Shown: piece by piece, positions 56,741 through 64,000 of the stretch
Layout: each line of letters begins with the position of its first letter
How positions within the stretch are numbered: the first letter of the stretch is position 1
Assembly: GCF_900128925.1 (NCBI RefSeq)
Contig: NZ_FQUJ01000002.1
Span: 96,856-160,855, forward strand
Direction: 5' to 3'
Source: Modicisalibacter ilicicola DSM 19980
GTDB lineage: Bacteria; Pseudomonadota; Gammaproteobacteria; Pseudomonadales; Halomonadaceae
DNA: 64,000 nt
Position numbers and translations under genes: made by a program
The notes under the pieces: model-generated
The model's input: only the letters and a program-made list of their open reading frames with translations
Databases searched by the model: none
Told to the model about the DNA's origin: nothing

Positions 56741-57439
56741 ATGTCAAAGCGCCACCAGTACGTCGATCTGCTCGCCAGCCTGCCGGCCCTACCCGTCACG
56801 CCCTTCGGCCGGGAGCCCCTGCCGATCTCGGCGATCCGTCTGGAGCATCGTCTCGTGACCTTGAGCGATGCCCATCGCGACACGCTAGAGGCGCTGGAGA
56901 GTCTGCTCGACTGGCGACATCTGGGCCTGGAGCTGTCCACCGAGGCCTATATCCGGTGCTACCGACAGGCCGCGCCGCAATTGGCGGAGCACGGCGTTCT
57001 CGAGCTCGTCGAGGCTTTGCTCGAACAGCGCAGCCTGATGACGGCCCTGCGCCGACGTCGGCGGGGCGATCCCGCGCCGTCCCTGGGCGAGACCTGGGGA
57101 TTCGGACCGCGCCTGGCGCACATCAGCGCCCACTGGCAGGCGCCCTTGTTCGGCGTGGGACCGGTCTTTCCCTGGCTCGCCGAGGCCCGGGAGCATCTTG
57201 AGCACGACCGCCCCCGGAAACTGGAAGGGCTGTTGCTCGAGGAAGGCTGGCGTCGGCTCGACCGGGCGCGTCGGCATGATCGTTTCGATTTTCGCGAGGT
57301 CGTCATCTACTGGCTGCGCTGGCGTCTGCTCGCCGCCTGGCGGCGCTACAACGCCGAGGCGGCGGAGCGTCGACTACAGGCCGATATCGAGCAGGGGCTC
57401 GGCGACTACGAGACGCTTTTTTCAGGAGACGGGAATTGA
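56741..57439 (+). CDS. DUF2764-type V-ATPase-associated subunit (subunit C-like)
   Basis: 232 residues, mostly helical, beginning YVDLLASLPALPVTPFGREP, the conserved N-terminus of DUF2764 proteins, encoded between E and A in chlamydial-type V-ATPase operons. It probably acts as the stalk connector C. It overlaps the A gene by one base (TGATG). Confidence 0.85.
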   Translation: MSKRHQYVDLLASLPALPVTPFGREPLPISAIRLEHRLVTLSDAHRDTLEALESLLDWRHLGLELSTEAYIRCYRQAAPQLAEHGVLELVEALLEQRSLMTALRRRRRGDPAPSLGETWGFGPRLAHISAHWQAPLFGVGPVFPWLAEAREHLEHDRPRKLEGLLLEEGWRRLDRARRHDRFDFREVVIYWLRWRLLAAWRRYNAEAAERRLQADIEQGLGDYETLFSGDGN

Positions 57440-59268
57440 TGGATAAGGATTGCCGGGTAGTCAACGTCCAGGACGATATCGTCGTCATCGAGGCCCTAGA
57501 TCGCTCGAAGGGGCTGATGAAGAACGAGGTGGTCTATATCCGCCCTGCCCAGGATGAGGAGGAGCGCGATGTCCGCCTTAAGGGCGAGGTACTGCGGGTG
57601 CAGGGCCAGCGGGCGGACGTTCAGGTCTTCGAGGATACCGGCGGCATCAAGGTGGGCGACGGCGTGGAGCAGACCGGCGAGATGCTTTCCGTCACCCTCG
57701 GCCCCGGCCTGCTCGGGCAGATTTATGACGGCCTGCAGAATCCTCTGGAGCAGATCGCCCTGCAATCCGGCTTCTTCCTGCCCCGGGGTCTGCATCTGCC
57801 AGCGCTGGACAGGACCGCCAAATGGTCCTTCTCTCCCCGAGTGCGCATGGGCACCAGCCTCCACGCCGGAGATACGCTCGGCACCGTGCAGGAGGGGCGC
57901 TTCACCCATCGCATCATGGTGCCCTTCGACGCCCGGGGAGAACAGGAAGTCAGCTGGATCCAGGAAGGCAGCTTTGCCGTGGACGTGCCGGTGGCGAGGC
58001 TTCGTGATGAGGCGGGTACCGAGCGAGAGGTCACCCTGGCCCAGCGCTGGCCGGTACGTCGCCCCCTGCCCCAGCGCCTGCTGGACAGCAACGCCAGCGA
58101 ACGGCTCTACCCCGACCGCCCTCTGGACACCACCATCCGGGTGATCGACACCTTCTTTCCCATCGCCATCGGGGGCACCGCCTGCATTCCCGGTCCCTTC
58201 GGCGCTGGCAAGACGGTGCTGCAGAATCTGATCGCCCGCTATTCCACCGTGGATATCGTGATCATCGTCGCCTGCGGCGAACGGGCCGGCGAGGTGGTGG
58301 AGACCATCACCGAGTTCCCGCAGCTCAGCGATCCGACCACCGGCGGCTCGCTGATGGATCGCACAGTGATCGTCTGCAACACCTCGTCGATGCCGGTGGC
58401 CGCCCGGGAAGCTTCGATCTACACCGGCATCACCCTCGGCGAATACTATCGTCAGATGGGGCTCGACGTGCTGCTGATCGCCGACTCCACCTCGCGCTGG
58501 GCCCAGGCGATGCGCGAGACCTCGGGACGCATGGAAGAGATTCCCGGCGAGGAAGCCTATCCCGCCTACCTGGACTCGGCGGTGCGCAGCGTCTATGAAC
58601 GTGCCGGGGTGATCCGCAACAATGCAGGCGACAGCGGCAGCCTTACCCTGATCGGTACCGTCTCCCCGTCCGGCGGCAACTTCGAGGAGCCGGTGACCCA
58701 GGCGACCCTGAGCACGGTCAAGGCGTTTCTCGGCCTATCGTCCGAACGCGCCTATAAGCGCTTCTATCCGGCGGTGGACCCGCTGCTGTCCTGGTCGCGC
58801 TATCGCGCCGAACTCGAGCCCGCCATTGCAGAGCGACTGGGCGCCGAGTGGCCGGATCGCATCGATAAGCTGTTGCAGCTTCTGCACGATGGAGAGGACG
58901 TCAACCAGATGATGCAGGTCACCGGGGACGAAGGCATCACCCTCGAAGACTTTCTCACCTATCACAAGGCCGGCTTCCTGGATCTCGTGTATCTGCAGCA
59001 GGACGCCTTCGACGACGTGGACGGCAGTAGTTCTGCGGAACGCCAACGACGCAGCCTTGCGCTGATCTATCCGCTGGTCGACGCGGCGTACGCCTTCGAG
59101 GATAAGGACGCCATACGCGACTACTTCACGGCGCTTTCCAGCGAGGTGAAGAACCTCAACTATGCGACCCTGGATTCCAGCGAGTACCGTCGCCATTACC
59201 GGGAAATCGAAAGGCTGACCAGGCAAGCGGGGATCGAGTCGGCAACGCTGCCGGAGAATTCGGATTGA
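57439..59268 (+). CDS. atpA: V/A-type ATPase catalytic subunit A
   Basis: 609 residues. Walker A is GPFGAGKTV near residue 245; the non-homologous insert ([20 protein letters not shown]) precedes it; Walker B and the arginine-containing [20 protein letters not shown] follow. It hydrolyses or makes ATP. AGGAGACGGG precedes the ATG at 57439. Being last in the operon, after E and DUF2764, it completes a circular permutation of the chlamydial gene order. Subunits F and G are not seen. Confidence 0.95.
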   Translation: MDKDCRVVNVQDDIVVIEALDRSKGLMKNEVVYIRPAQDEEERDVRLKGEVLRVQGQRADVQVFEDTGGIKVGDGVEQTGEMLSVTLGPGLLGQIYDGLQNPLEQIALQSGFFLPRGLHLPALDRTAKWSFSPRVRMGTSLHAGDTLGTVQEGRFTHRIMVPFDARGEQEVSWIQEGSFAVDVPVARLRDEAGTEREVTLAQRWPVRRPLPQRLLDSNASERLYPDRPLDTTIRVIDTFFPIAIGGTACIPGPFGAGKTVLQNLIARYSTVDIVIIVACGERAGEVVETITEFPQLSDPTTGGSLMDRTVIVCNTSSMPVAAREASIYTGITLGEYYRQMGLDVLLIADSTSRWAQAMRETSGRMEEIPGEEAYPAYLDSAVRSVYERAGVIRNNAGDSGSLTLIGTVSPSGGNFEEPVTQATLSTVKAFLGLSSERAYKRFYPAVDPLLSWSRYRAELEPAIAERLGAEWPDRIDKLLQLLHDGEDVNQMMQVTGDEGITLEDFLTYHKAGFLDLVYLQQDAFDDVDGSSSAERQRRSLALIYPLVDAAYAFEDKDAIRDYFTALSSEVKNLNYATLDSSEYRRHYREIERLTRQAGIESATLPENSD

Positions 59269-59373
59269 TCCTTGCTGTCTCGCAAAAGTGTGATTCGACC
59301 ACACGACAACAATGAATGCTTACCTGGACCGGGTCGACATCCCGAGTGTGCTCTTCTTCTAATTACCCGCTCA

Positions 59374-59415
59374 ATGACTTGAATCAAAAAGACCGAGGTT
59401 GGGTTCGACTAGCAT
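59374..59415 (+). promoter_or_regulatory. FNR-type site and -10 of the ubiUV promoter
   Basis: ATGACTTGAATCAA (59374-59387) matches TTGAT-N4-ATCAA at 8/10 with the core TGA...TCA kept. At class II spacing the start falls near 59422 and the -10 window 59410-59415 reads TAGCAT. The leader to ubiU is 21 nt. The fit of box, -10 and start supports oxygen-responsive control. Confidence 0.65.
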
Positions 59416-59442
59416 GGGCGCATTTTCGTCAGGAGAACCCCC

Positions 59443-60438
59443 ATGGAACTCGTGTGCCCGGCAGGTAACCTGCCCGCGCTGAAACGCGCCGTGGACGAAG
59501 GCGCCGACGCGGTCTACTTCGGCTTTCAGAACGCCACCAACGCCCGCCAGTTCGCCGGCCTCAACTTTACCGAGAAGCGCGCCCGGGAAGGCGTGGCCTA
59601 TGCACGGTCCCGGGGCAAGCGGGTCTTCTGCGCCATCAACACCTATCCGCAGCCCGCCGGCTGGTCCCAGTGGACGAAGGCCGTGGATCAGGCCGCGGAT
59701 CTCGGCGTGGATGCCTTGATAATGGCCGACCTGGGCCTGCTCGACTACGCCGCGCGGCACCATCCCGACCTGCCCCGCCACCTCTCGGTGCAGGGCTCGG
59801 CCACCAGCTACGAGGCGCTGCGCTTCTATCACGAGCACTTCGGCATCAAGCGTGCCGTGCTGCCCCGGGTGCTGTCCATGACCCAGGTGCGCGACGTGGC
59901 CAGGAAGAGTCCGGTGGAACTCGAGGTGTTCGCCTTCGGCAGCCTGTGCATCATGGCCGAGGGGCGCTGCTATCTGTCGTCCTACCTGACCGGCGAATCC
60001 CCCAATACTCGCGGTGTCTGCTCTCCCGCCGCCCATGTGCGCTGGGAGGAGACCCCGCGGGGGCTGGAATCTCGGCTGGGCGGCGTGCTGATCGACCGCT
60101 ACGGCGAAGGCGAGCGAGCCGGTTACCCGACCCTATGCAAGGGACGCTTCGAGGTGGACGGCGAGACCTATCACGCCATCGAGGAGCCCACCAGCCTCAA
60201 TACCCTGGACCTGCTGCCGGAATTGAGGGAGCTCGGCATCAGCGCGGTGAAGATCGAAGGACGCCAGCGCAGCCCCGCCTATGTTTCCAAGGTCGCCGGC
60301 ATCTGGCGCCAGGCGCTCGACCGGCTCGAACATCGGCCCGAGCGCTTCCAGCCCGACCCAACCTGGCAGGCCGAGCTTGGCGAACTCTCCGAGGGCGCCA
60401 CCACCACCCTGGGTGCCTACGAACGACGCTGGAAATAA
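59443..60438 (+). CDS. ubiU: UbiU, O2-independent ubiquinone hydroxylation protein
   Basis: 331 residues, U32 family. The four Fe-S cysteines lie in SLCIMAEGRCYLSS, RGVCSPAAH and TLCKGRF. MELVCPAGNLPALKRAVDEG is the typical UbiU start. With UbiV it introduces hydroxyl groups in ubiquinone during anaerobiosis, needed for nitrate/nitrite respiration. The third partner UbiT is not in the window. It precedes ubiV by 10 bp. Confidence 0.95.
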   Translation: MELVCPAGNLPALKRAVDEGADAVYFGFQNATNARQFAGLNFTEKRAREGVAYARSRGKRVFCAINTYPQPAGWSQWTKAVDQAADLGVDALIMADLGLLDYAARHHPDLPRHLSVQGSATSYEALRFYHEHFGIKRAVLPRVLSMTQVRDVARKSPVELEVFAFGSLCIMAEGRCYLSSYLTGESPNTRGVCSPAAHVRWEETPRGLESRLGGVLIDRYGEGERAGYPTLCKGRFEVDGETYHAIEEPTSLNTLDLLPELRELGISAVKIEGRQRSPAYVSKVAGIWRQALDRLEHRPERFQPDPTWQAELGELSEGATTTLGAYERRWK

Positions 60439-60448
60439 GGAGAGAAGA

Positions 60449-61348
60449 ATGCAACTGTCCCTCGGCCCCGTGCTGTTCTACTGGACCCGCGAAGGCTACG
60501 CCGATTTCTACCGCGACGCCGCCGACTGGCCGGTGGAGATCGTCCATCTCGGCGAGACGGTCTGCTCCCGCCGCCGGGACATGAAGCTCGACGACTGGCT
60601 GGGCATCGGCCGGGAGCTCGAGCAGAGCGGCAAGCAGGTGGTGCTCTCCTCCCAGACGCTGATCGAATCCGAGGCCGACCTGCGTGGCCTGCGCAAGCTG
60701 TGCGCCAACGGCGAGTTCCTGGTAGAAGCCAACGATCAGAGCGCCCTGCAGCTGCTGACCGACGCCGGGCTGCCCTTCGTCGCCGGGCCGGCGCTGAACC
60801 TCTACAACCCGGCGGCCATCGGCGTGCTGGCCCGGACCGGCATGCAGCGCTGGTGCGCCCCGGTGGAGATGCCCCGGGACGATCTCGCCAACCTGCTCGA
60901 TGAGTGCGCCCGGGAAGGGCTCGATCAGCCCTGCGAGGTGTTCGCCTACGGCCACCTGCCCCTGGCCTGGTCGGCGCGCTGCTTCACCGCTCGGCGCCAT
61001 CAGTATCCCAAGGACCGCTGCCAGTTCGTCTGCCAGCACTATCCCGAGGGGCTGGCCCTGCGCTCCCAGGAAGCCGAGGGCGTGTTCACCCTGAACGGCA
61101 TCCAGACGATGTCCGGCGCCTGCCAGGACCTGCGCCGCGAAGTCCCCGACATGCAGTCGATGGGCGTCGGCGTGGCGCGCCTGAGCCCACGTGCCGCGAA
61201 CATGGCGGAGGTCGTCGAGGCCTTCGACCAGGCGCGGCGCGGCGAACTGCCCCCCGCCGACCCGCTGGCGCTGGTGGAGGCCGAGATCTGCGACGGCTAC
61301 TGGCACGGTCGGTCCGGCATGGCGAATACGCATACGGTGTCCGGCTGA
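60449..61348 (+). CDS. ubiV: UbiV, O2-independent ubiquinone hydroxylation protein
   Basis: 299 residues, U32 family. LGPVLFYWTREGYADFYRDA begins the protein; the cysteine cluster lies in SARCFTARRH, DRCQFVCQHYPEG for the Fe-S centre. AAGGAG precedes the ATG. It forms a heterodimer with UbiU. Confidence 0.95.
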   Translation: MQLSLGPVLFYWTREGYADFYRDAADWPVEIVHLGETVCSRRRDMKLDDWLGIGRELEQSGKQVVLSSQTLIESEADLRGLRKLCANGEFLVEANDQSALQLLTDAGLPFVAGPALNLYNPAAIGVLARTGMQRWCAPVEMPRDDLANLLDECAREGLDQPCEVFAYGHLPLAWSARCFTARRHQYPKDRCQFVCQHYPEGLALRSQEAEGVFTLNGIQTMSGACQDLRREVPDMQSMGVGVARLSPRAANMAEVVEAFDQARRGELPPADPLALVEAEICDGYWHGRSGMANTHTVSG

Positions 61349-61377
61349 ACATCCATTTCCCCCTACCACCCGCCCAT

Positions 61378-61405
61378 AACGCCCATCGCTCTCTCGATGG
61401 GCGTT
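61378..61405 (+). terminator. Stem-loop after ubiV
   Basis: AACGCCCATCG and CGATGGGCGTT pair perfectly across CTCTCT, 30 bp after the ubiV stop. No U-tract follows. The remaining bases up to 61568 show no gene. Confidence 0.6.
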
Positions 61406-61568
61406 GTCGCAGCGCCATCCACCGTTTCATTGGCTCGATTGCCCCTGTGCCCCGCAGCCTGGCTAACCATGTCGAGGCCAGGCGAGATAGCCTCTACCCC
61501 TGCCCGGTGCGAGGCCTGTAGGCCAGATGCTCTCTCACTTGGTAAGCCGCAATTCAGCATCCAGGTGA

Positions 61569-62624
61569 CTACCCTGATACGCCGACTTCAAGCACGATCT
61601 TGCCGACATGGCGTTTTTCCTGAAACAGCGCCTGGGCCTTGCCAATCTGCTCGAGTGGCATGGAGTCCGCGACCAGAGGCACAATCCTGCCCTGTTCGAT
61701 GTGCGACACCAGGTTACCGAAGACCTCGGGCTCCAGTACCGTGCAGCCCAGCAGGCTCAGATCCTTGAGGTAGAGCGTCCTGACATCCAGCTCGACGATG
61801 GGGCCGGCGATCGCGCCGGACACGGCATAGCGCCCTCGGCGGCGCAGCACCTCCAGGTATTGCGGCCACTGCTTGCCGGCGACCAGGTCCACCACGACAT
61901 CGATGCTGTCGACCTCGATGGCATCAAGCAATGCTTTGTCGCGCAGTATCACCTCGTCGGCACCCAGGTCGCGCAGCATCTCGACCTTCTCGGCGCTGGT
62001 GATGGCGATGACGTGTGCGCCCCGCGCCTTGGCCAGCTGGACGGCGGCCGAGCCGACCCCGCCAGAGGCGCCCGTGACCAATACTCGCTCGCCCTGAGCG
62101 ACCCTGGCGCGTGTCAGCATGTTCTCGGCGGTGGAGTAGGAGCAGGGGAAGGAAGCGAGCTCGACATCGCTCATGTCGCTATCGATGCGGTAGGCATGTC
62201 GTCCGGCCACGGTCGTGTACTCCGCGAAACCGCCGTCGCACTCGGAACCGAAGTACCAGGGCGGATCCAGGCGCTTGCCACCGCTTTCCCTGAGGCAGGG
62301 CTCGACCAGCACGCGCTCGCCAATCCGCTCGGCACTCACCCCCTCGCCGACCGCGACAATCTCGCCACAGACGTCGGCGCCTTGGATGCGGGGGAACTGA
62401 AGCGCCTGGCCCGACCAGCTGGCATCCTCGCTCTCTCCATCGCCTTTCGAATACCAGGCGAGACGGGTATTGATATCCGTATTGTTGACGCCGGCGGCGG
62501 CTACCCGAATCAACACCTCACCTGGCCCGGGGGTAGGCACGGGAATATCGTGTCGAGCTTGAAGCATTTCCGGGCCGCCATGCCCGGTGAGCTGGATGCC
62601 ATGCATCGTATCAGGCAGCGTCAT
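61569..62624 (-). CDS. Zinc-free MDR-family oxidoreductase (quinone oxidoreductase-like)
   Basis: 351 residues. AAAGVNNTDINTR is typical of the zinc-less quinone oxidoreductase branch, and VTGASGGVGSAAVQLAKARGA is the NADPH motif. IQGADVCGEIVAVGEGV is the conserved N-terminal region. AGGAGAA precedes the ATG at 62624. The substrate is unknown. It is not clearly in an operon with cdd. Confidence 0.85.
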   Translation of the reverse strand: MTLPDTMHGIQLTGHGGPEMLQARHDIPVPTPGPGEVLIRVAAAGVNNTDINTRLAWYSKGDGESEDASWSGQALQFPRIQGADVCGEIVAVGEGVSAERIGERVLVEPCLRESGGKRLDPPWYFGSECDGGFAEYTTVAGRHAYRIDSDMSDVELASFPCSYSTAENMLTRARVAQGERVLVTGASGGVGSAAVQLAKARGAHVIAITSAEKVEMLRDLGADEVILRDKALLDAIEVDSIDVVVDLVAGKQWPQYLEVLRRRGRYAVSGAIAGPIVELDVRTLYLKDLSLLGCTVLEPEVFGNLVSHIEQGRIVPLVADSMPLEQIGKAQALFQEKRHVGKIVLEVGVSG

Positions 62625-62830
62625 CGTCGGTTCTCCTCATCAGTTGCAGGGCAGCCGTCTGGACTGACCGAATGGCTTCCTCTCCCAGCGTGGGCCAGGC
62701 TGTCGAGGCCCCTTCGTGGAGAAGGAAGAGTTCTCCCGCCAGGTCCTCTCGACCGCTCAGGGTCGCCGGCAAGCTGATCGCCAGCTACTGGCTGGGCGAA
62801 GTCTACGCGCCGCATTTCGACCAGCTGACG

Positions 62831-63256
62831 CTACGCGAATGACGGCTTGCCCAGGTTCTCGGGACCGAAGGCGTCGGGCAGCAGCGCCTCCATATCGTAG
62901 TCTCGGAGCAGGTTTCCTTGGGCGTCGAGAACCAGGATTCGCGTTTCGGCCGTGGCGAACTCGCGGATACGCTGGCGACAATCGCCGCAGGGCGAGCAGA
63001 GATGCTCGCCGGGGCCGATCACGTAGACCCGCTGCAGACGACGCTCCCCGGTGCTGACCATGGCGGCGATGGCCGAGGCCTCGGCACAGAGCCCCTTGTA
63101 GTGGGCGGTCTCGACATTGGCCCCGGCGTAGCGGGTGCCGCTCTCGCTCTCCACCACGGCGCCGACCGGGTGATTCGAGTAAGGTGCATAGGCGCGATCG
63201 CGCACGCCGATCAGCTCGGCGACCAGGGTGGCATCGATGGTGGTGGGAACGCTCAT
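62831..63256 (-). CDS. cdd: Cytidine deaminase
   Basis: 141 residues, homotetrameric type. The zinc site is CAEASAI with the catalytic Glu and [14 protein letters not shown]. It deaminates cytidine and deoxycytidine for pyrimidine salvage. GGGAGGTCG precedes the ATG, which overlaps the deoD stop (ATGA). Confidence 0.95.
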   Translation of the reverse strand: MSVPTTIDATLVAELIGVRDRAYAPYSNHPVGAVVESESGTRYAGANVETAHYKGLCAEASAIAAMVSTGERRLQRVYVIGPGEHLCSPCGDCRQRIREFATAETRILVLDAQGNLLRDYDMEALLPDAFGPENLGKPSFA

Positions 63257-63987
63257 GGGGCGACCTCCCTGGCCTGGTCGTCTCGCAGCACACTCTCCAG
63301 GGCTACCACCATCATCTCGTCGAAGGTGGCCTGGCGCTCGGCGCTGGAGAGCGAATCCCCCTTGAGGATGTGATCGGACACGGTGCACAGGGTGGCGGCC
63401 CGGGCACCGAACTCGGCGGCCACGCCGTAGAGGCCGGCAGCTTCCATCTCCACGCCGACGATACCGTAGCGCTTGAGCAGTTCGGCGGTCTCGGGACGCG
63501 GATCGTAGAACAGGTCCGCCGAGAAGAGGTTGCCGACCTTGACCGCGATACCCTGGGCCGCGGCGGCGTCCACCGCGTGCCGGGTCAGTTCGAAGTCGGC
63601 GATGGCGGCGAAGTCCATGCCCGCGAAGCGGGTGCGGTTCACGCCGGAGTCGGTGCAGGCCCCCAGGCCGATGATCACGTCGCGCAGGGCGATATCGTCG
63701 CGCACCGCCCCGCAGGAGCCGACGCGAATCAGCGTCTTGACGCCGTAGTCGACGATCAGCTCTCGAGCGTAGATGGATACCGAGGGGATGCCCATGCCAT
63801 GCCCCATCACCGAGATGTCACGCCCCTTGTAGTGCCCGCTGAAGCCGCTCATGCTGCGCACGCTGTTGACTTCCCGCACGTCGTCGAGGAAGGTCTCGGC
63901 GATATACCGGGCACGCAGCGGGTCGCCGGGCATCAGCACGGTATCGGCAAAATCGCCGGGCTCGGCGTTGATATGGGGTGTCGCCAT
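63253..63987 (-). CDS. deoD: Purine nucleoside phosphorylase, DeoD type
   Basis: 244 residues, hexameric PNP family. [29 protein letters not shown] and [17 protein letters not shown] with the catalytic region SDHILKGD are all seen. It splits purine nucleosides with phosphate. A GGAACC-type ribosome site precedes the ATG. It forms a salvage operon with cdd. Confidence 0.97.
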   Translation of the reverse strand: MATPHINAEPGDFADTVLMPGDPLRARYIAETFLDDVREVNSVRSMSGFSGHYKGRDISVMGHGMGIPSVSIYARELIVDYGVKTLIRVGSCGAVRDDIALRDVIIGLGACTDSGVNRTRFAGMDFAAIADFELTRHAVDAAAAQGIAVKVGNLFSADLFYDPRPETAELLKRYGIVGVEMEAAGLYGVAAEFGARAATLCTVSDHILKGDSLSSAERQATFDEMMVVALESVLRDDQAREVAP

Positions 63988-64000
63988 CAGGAGGTTCCTT

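Noticed and set aside
62621-62815. 64-residue minus frame upstream of the MDR oxidoreductase
   Set aside because: Low-complexity Arg/Pro/Gly composition, no ribosome site, no family match.
62760-62842. Plus-strand frame ending [18 protein letters not shown] before cdd
   Set aside because: It looks protein-like but is short, has no start, overlaps the cdd end and I could not match it to any family; it may be chance or a tail of a lost gene.

Overview
The window looks like a chromosomal segment of a GC-rich, halophilic, facultatively denitrifying gammaproteobacterium, most likely Halomonas or another Halomonadaceae. This is an inference from gene content: a complete heme d1 / cytochrome cd1 nitrite reductase locus, anaerobic ubiquinone genes, NnrS, a PHA synthase remnant, many ATGA-coupled gene pairs and strong GC bias. 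It was not checked against any database.

Layout. (1) 1-11.6 kb: tRNA hydroxylation enzyme TrhP (truncated by the window edge), NnrS, then the minus-strand operon nirS-D-L-G-H-J-E-N, with nirC-nirF transcribed divergently behind a perfect TTGAT-N4-ATCAA (FNR/DNR-type) box. (2) 11.6-24.4 kb: a 3' remnant of phaC, a cytochrome b561/PepSY pair, an OsmC-like protein, diheme cytochrome c peroxidase behind a second perfect FNR/DNR box, a zinc alcohol dehydrogenase, a repeat-containing small exported protein, an ABC-ATPase remnant, a VIT-family metal transporter, then a two-component system facing a PepSY / DUF2271 / PepSY-TM-flavoreductase cassette, and a dihydrolipoamide-dehydrogenase-like flavoprotein. 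(3) 24.5-38 kb: a SAM methyltransferase, a TPP riboswitch with thiO-thiS-thiG, a stress-protein/Lon-like pair, a TetR-controlled RND pump with an attached c-type cytochrome, and a CPA2 antiporter. (4) 38-50 kb: an accessory zone rich in gene remnants (pieces of dmsA, of an RND pump and of two resident genes) holding an exported catalase-peroxidase, HicAB, and a sulfur-linked module: a BigR/SqrR-like ArsR regulator, a DsrE-like exported protein, an octaheme tetrathionate-reductase-type cytochrome with a cytochrome b partner, an SBF-type transporter, TrxC, a polytopic membrane protein and a DUF2892 protein. Two 18-bp AT-rich motifs (16/18 identical) lie in the two divergent promoters of this module and look like operators of the ArsR regulator. 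(5) 51.5-59.3 kb: a complete V/A-type ATPase operon in the order B-D-I-K-E-DUF2764-A, a circular permutation of the chlamydial order E-DUF2764-A-B-D-I-K; the K subunit keeps most side chains of a Na+-binding site. (6) 59.4-64 kb: ubiU-ubiV behind an FNR-type box with a matching -10, an MDR oxidoreductase, cytidine deaminase and purine nucleoside phosphorylase.

How it fits together: nitrite respiration (nir), peroxide defence under low oxygen (ccpA), O2-independent ubiquinone synthesis (ubiUV) and possibly octaheme-based sulfur or nitrogen oxyanion reduction form an anaerobic respiration theme, with FNR/DNR-type sites marking at least three of the promoters. The remnants show that the 38-47.6 kb zone has been rearranged repeatedly.
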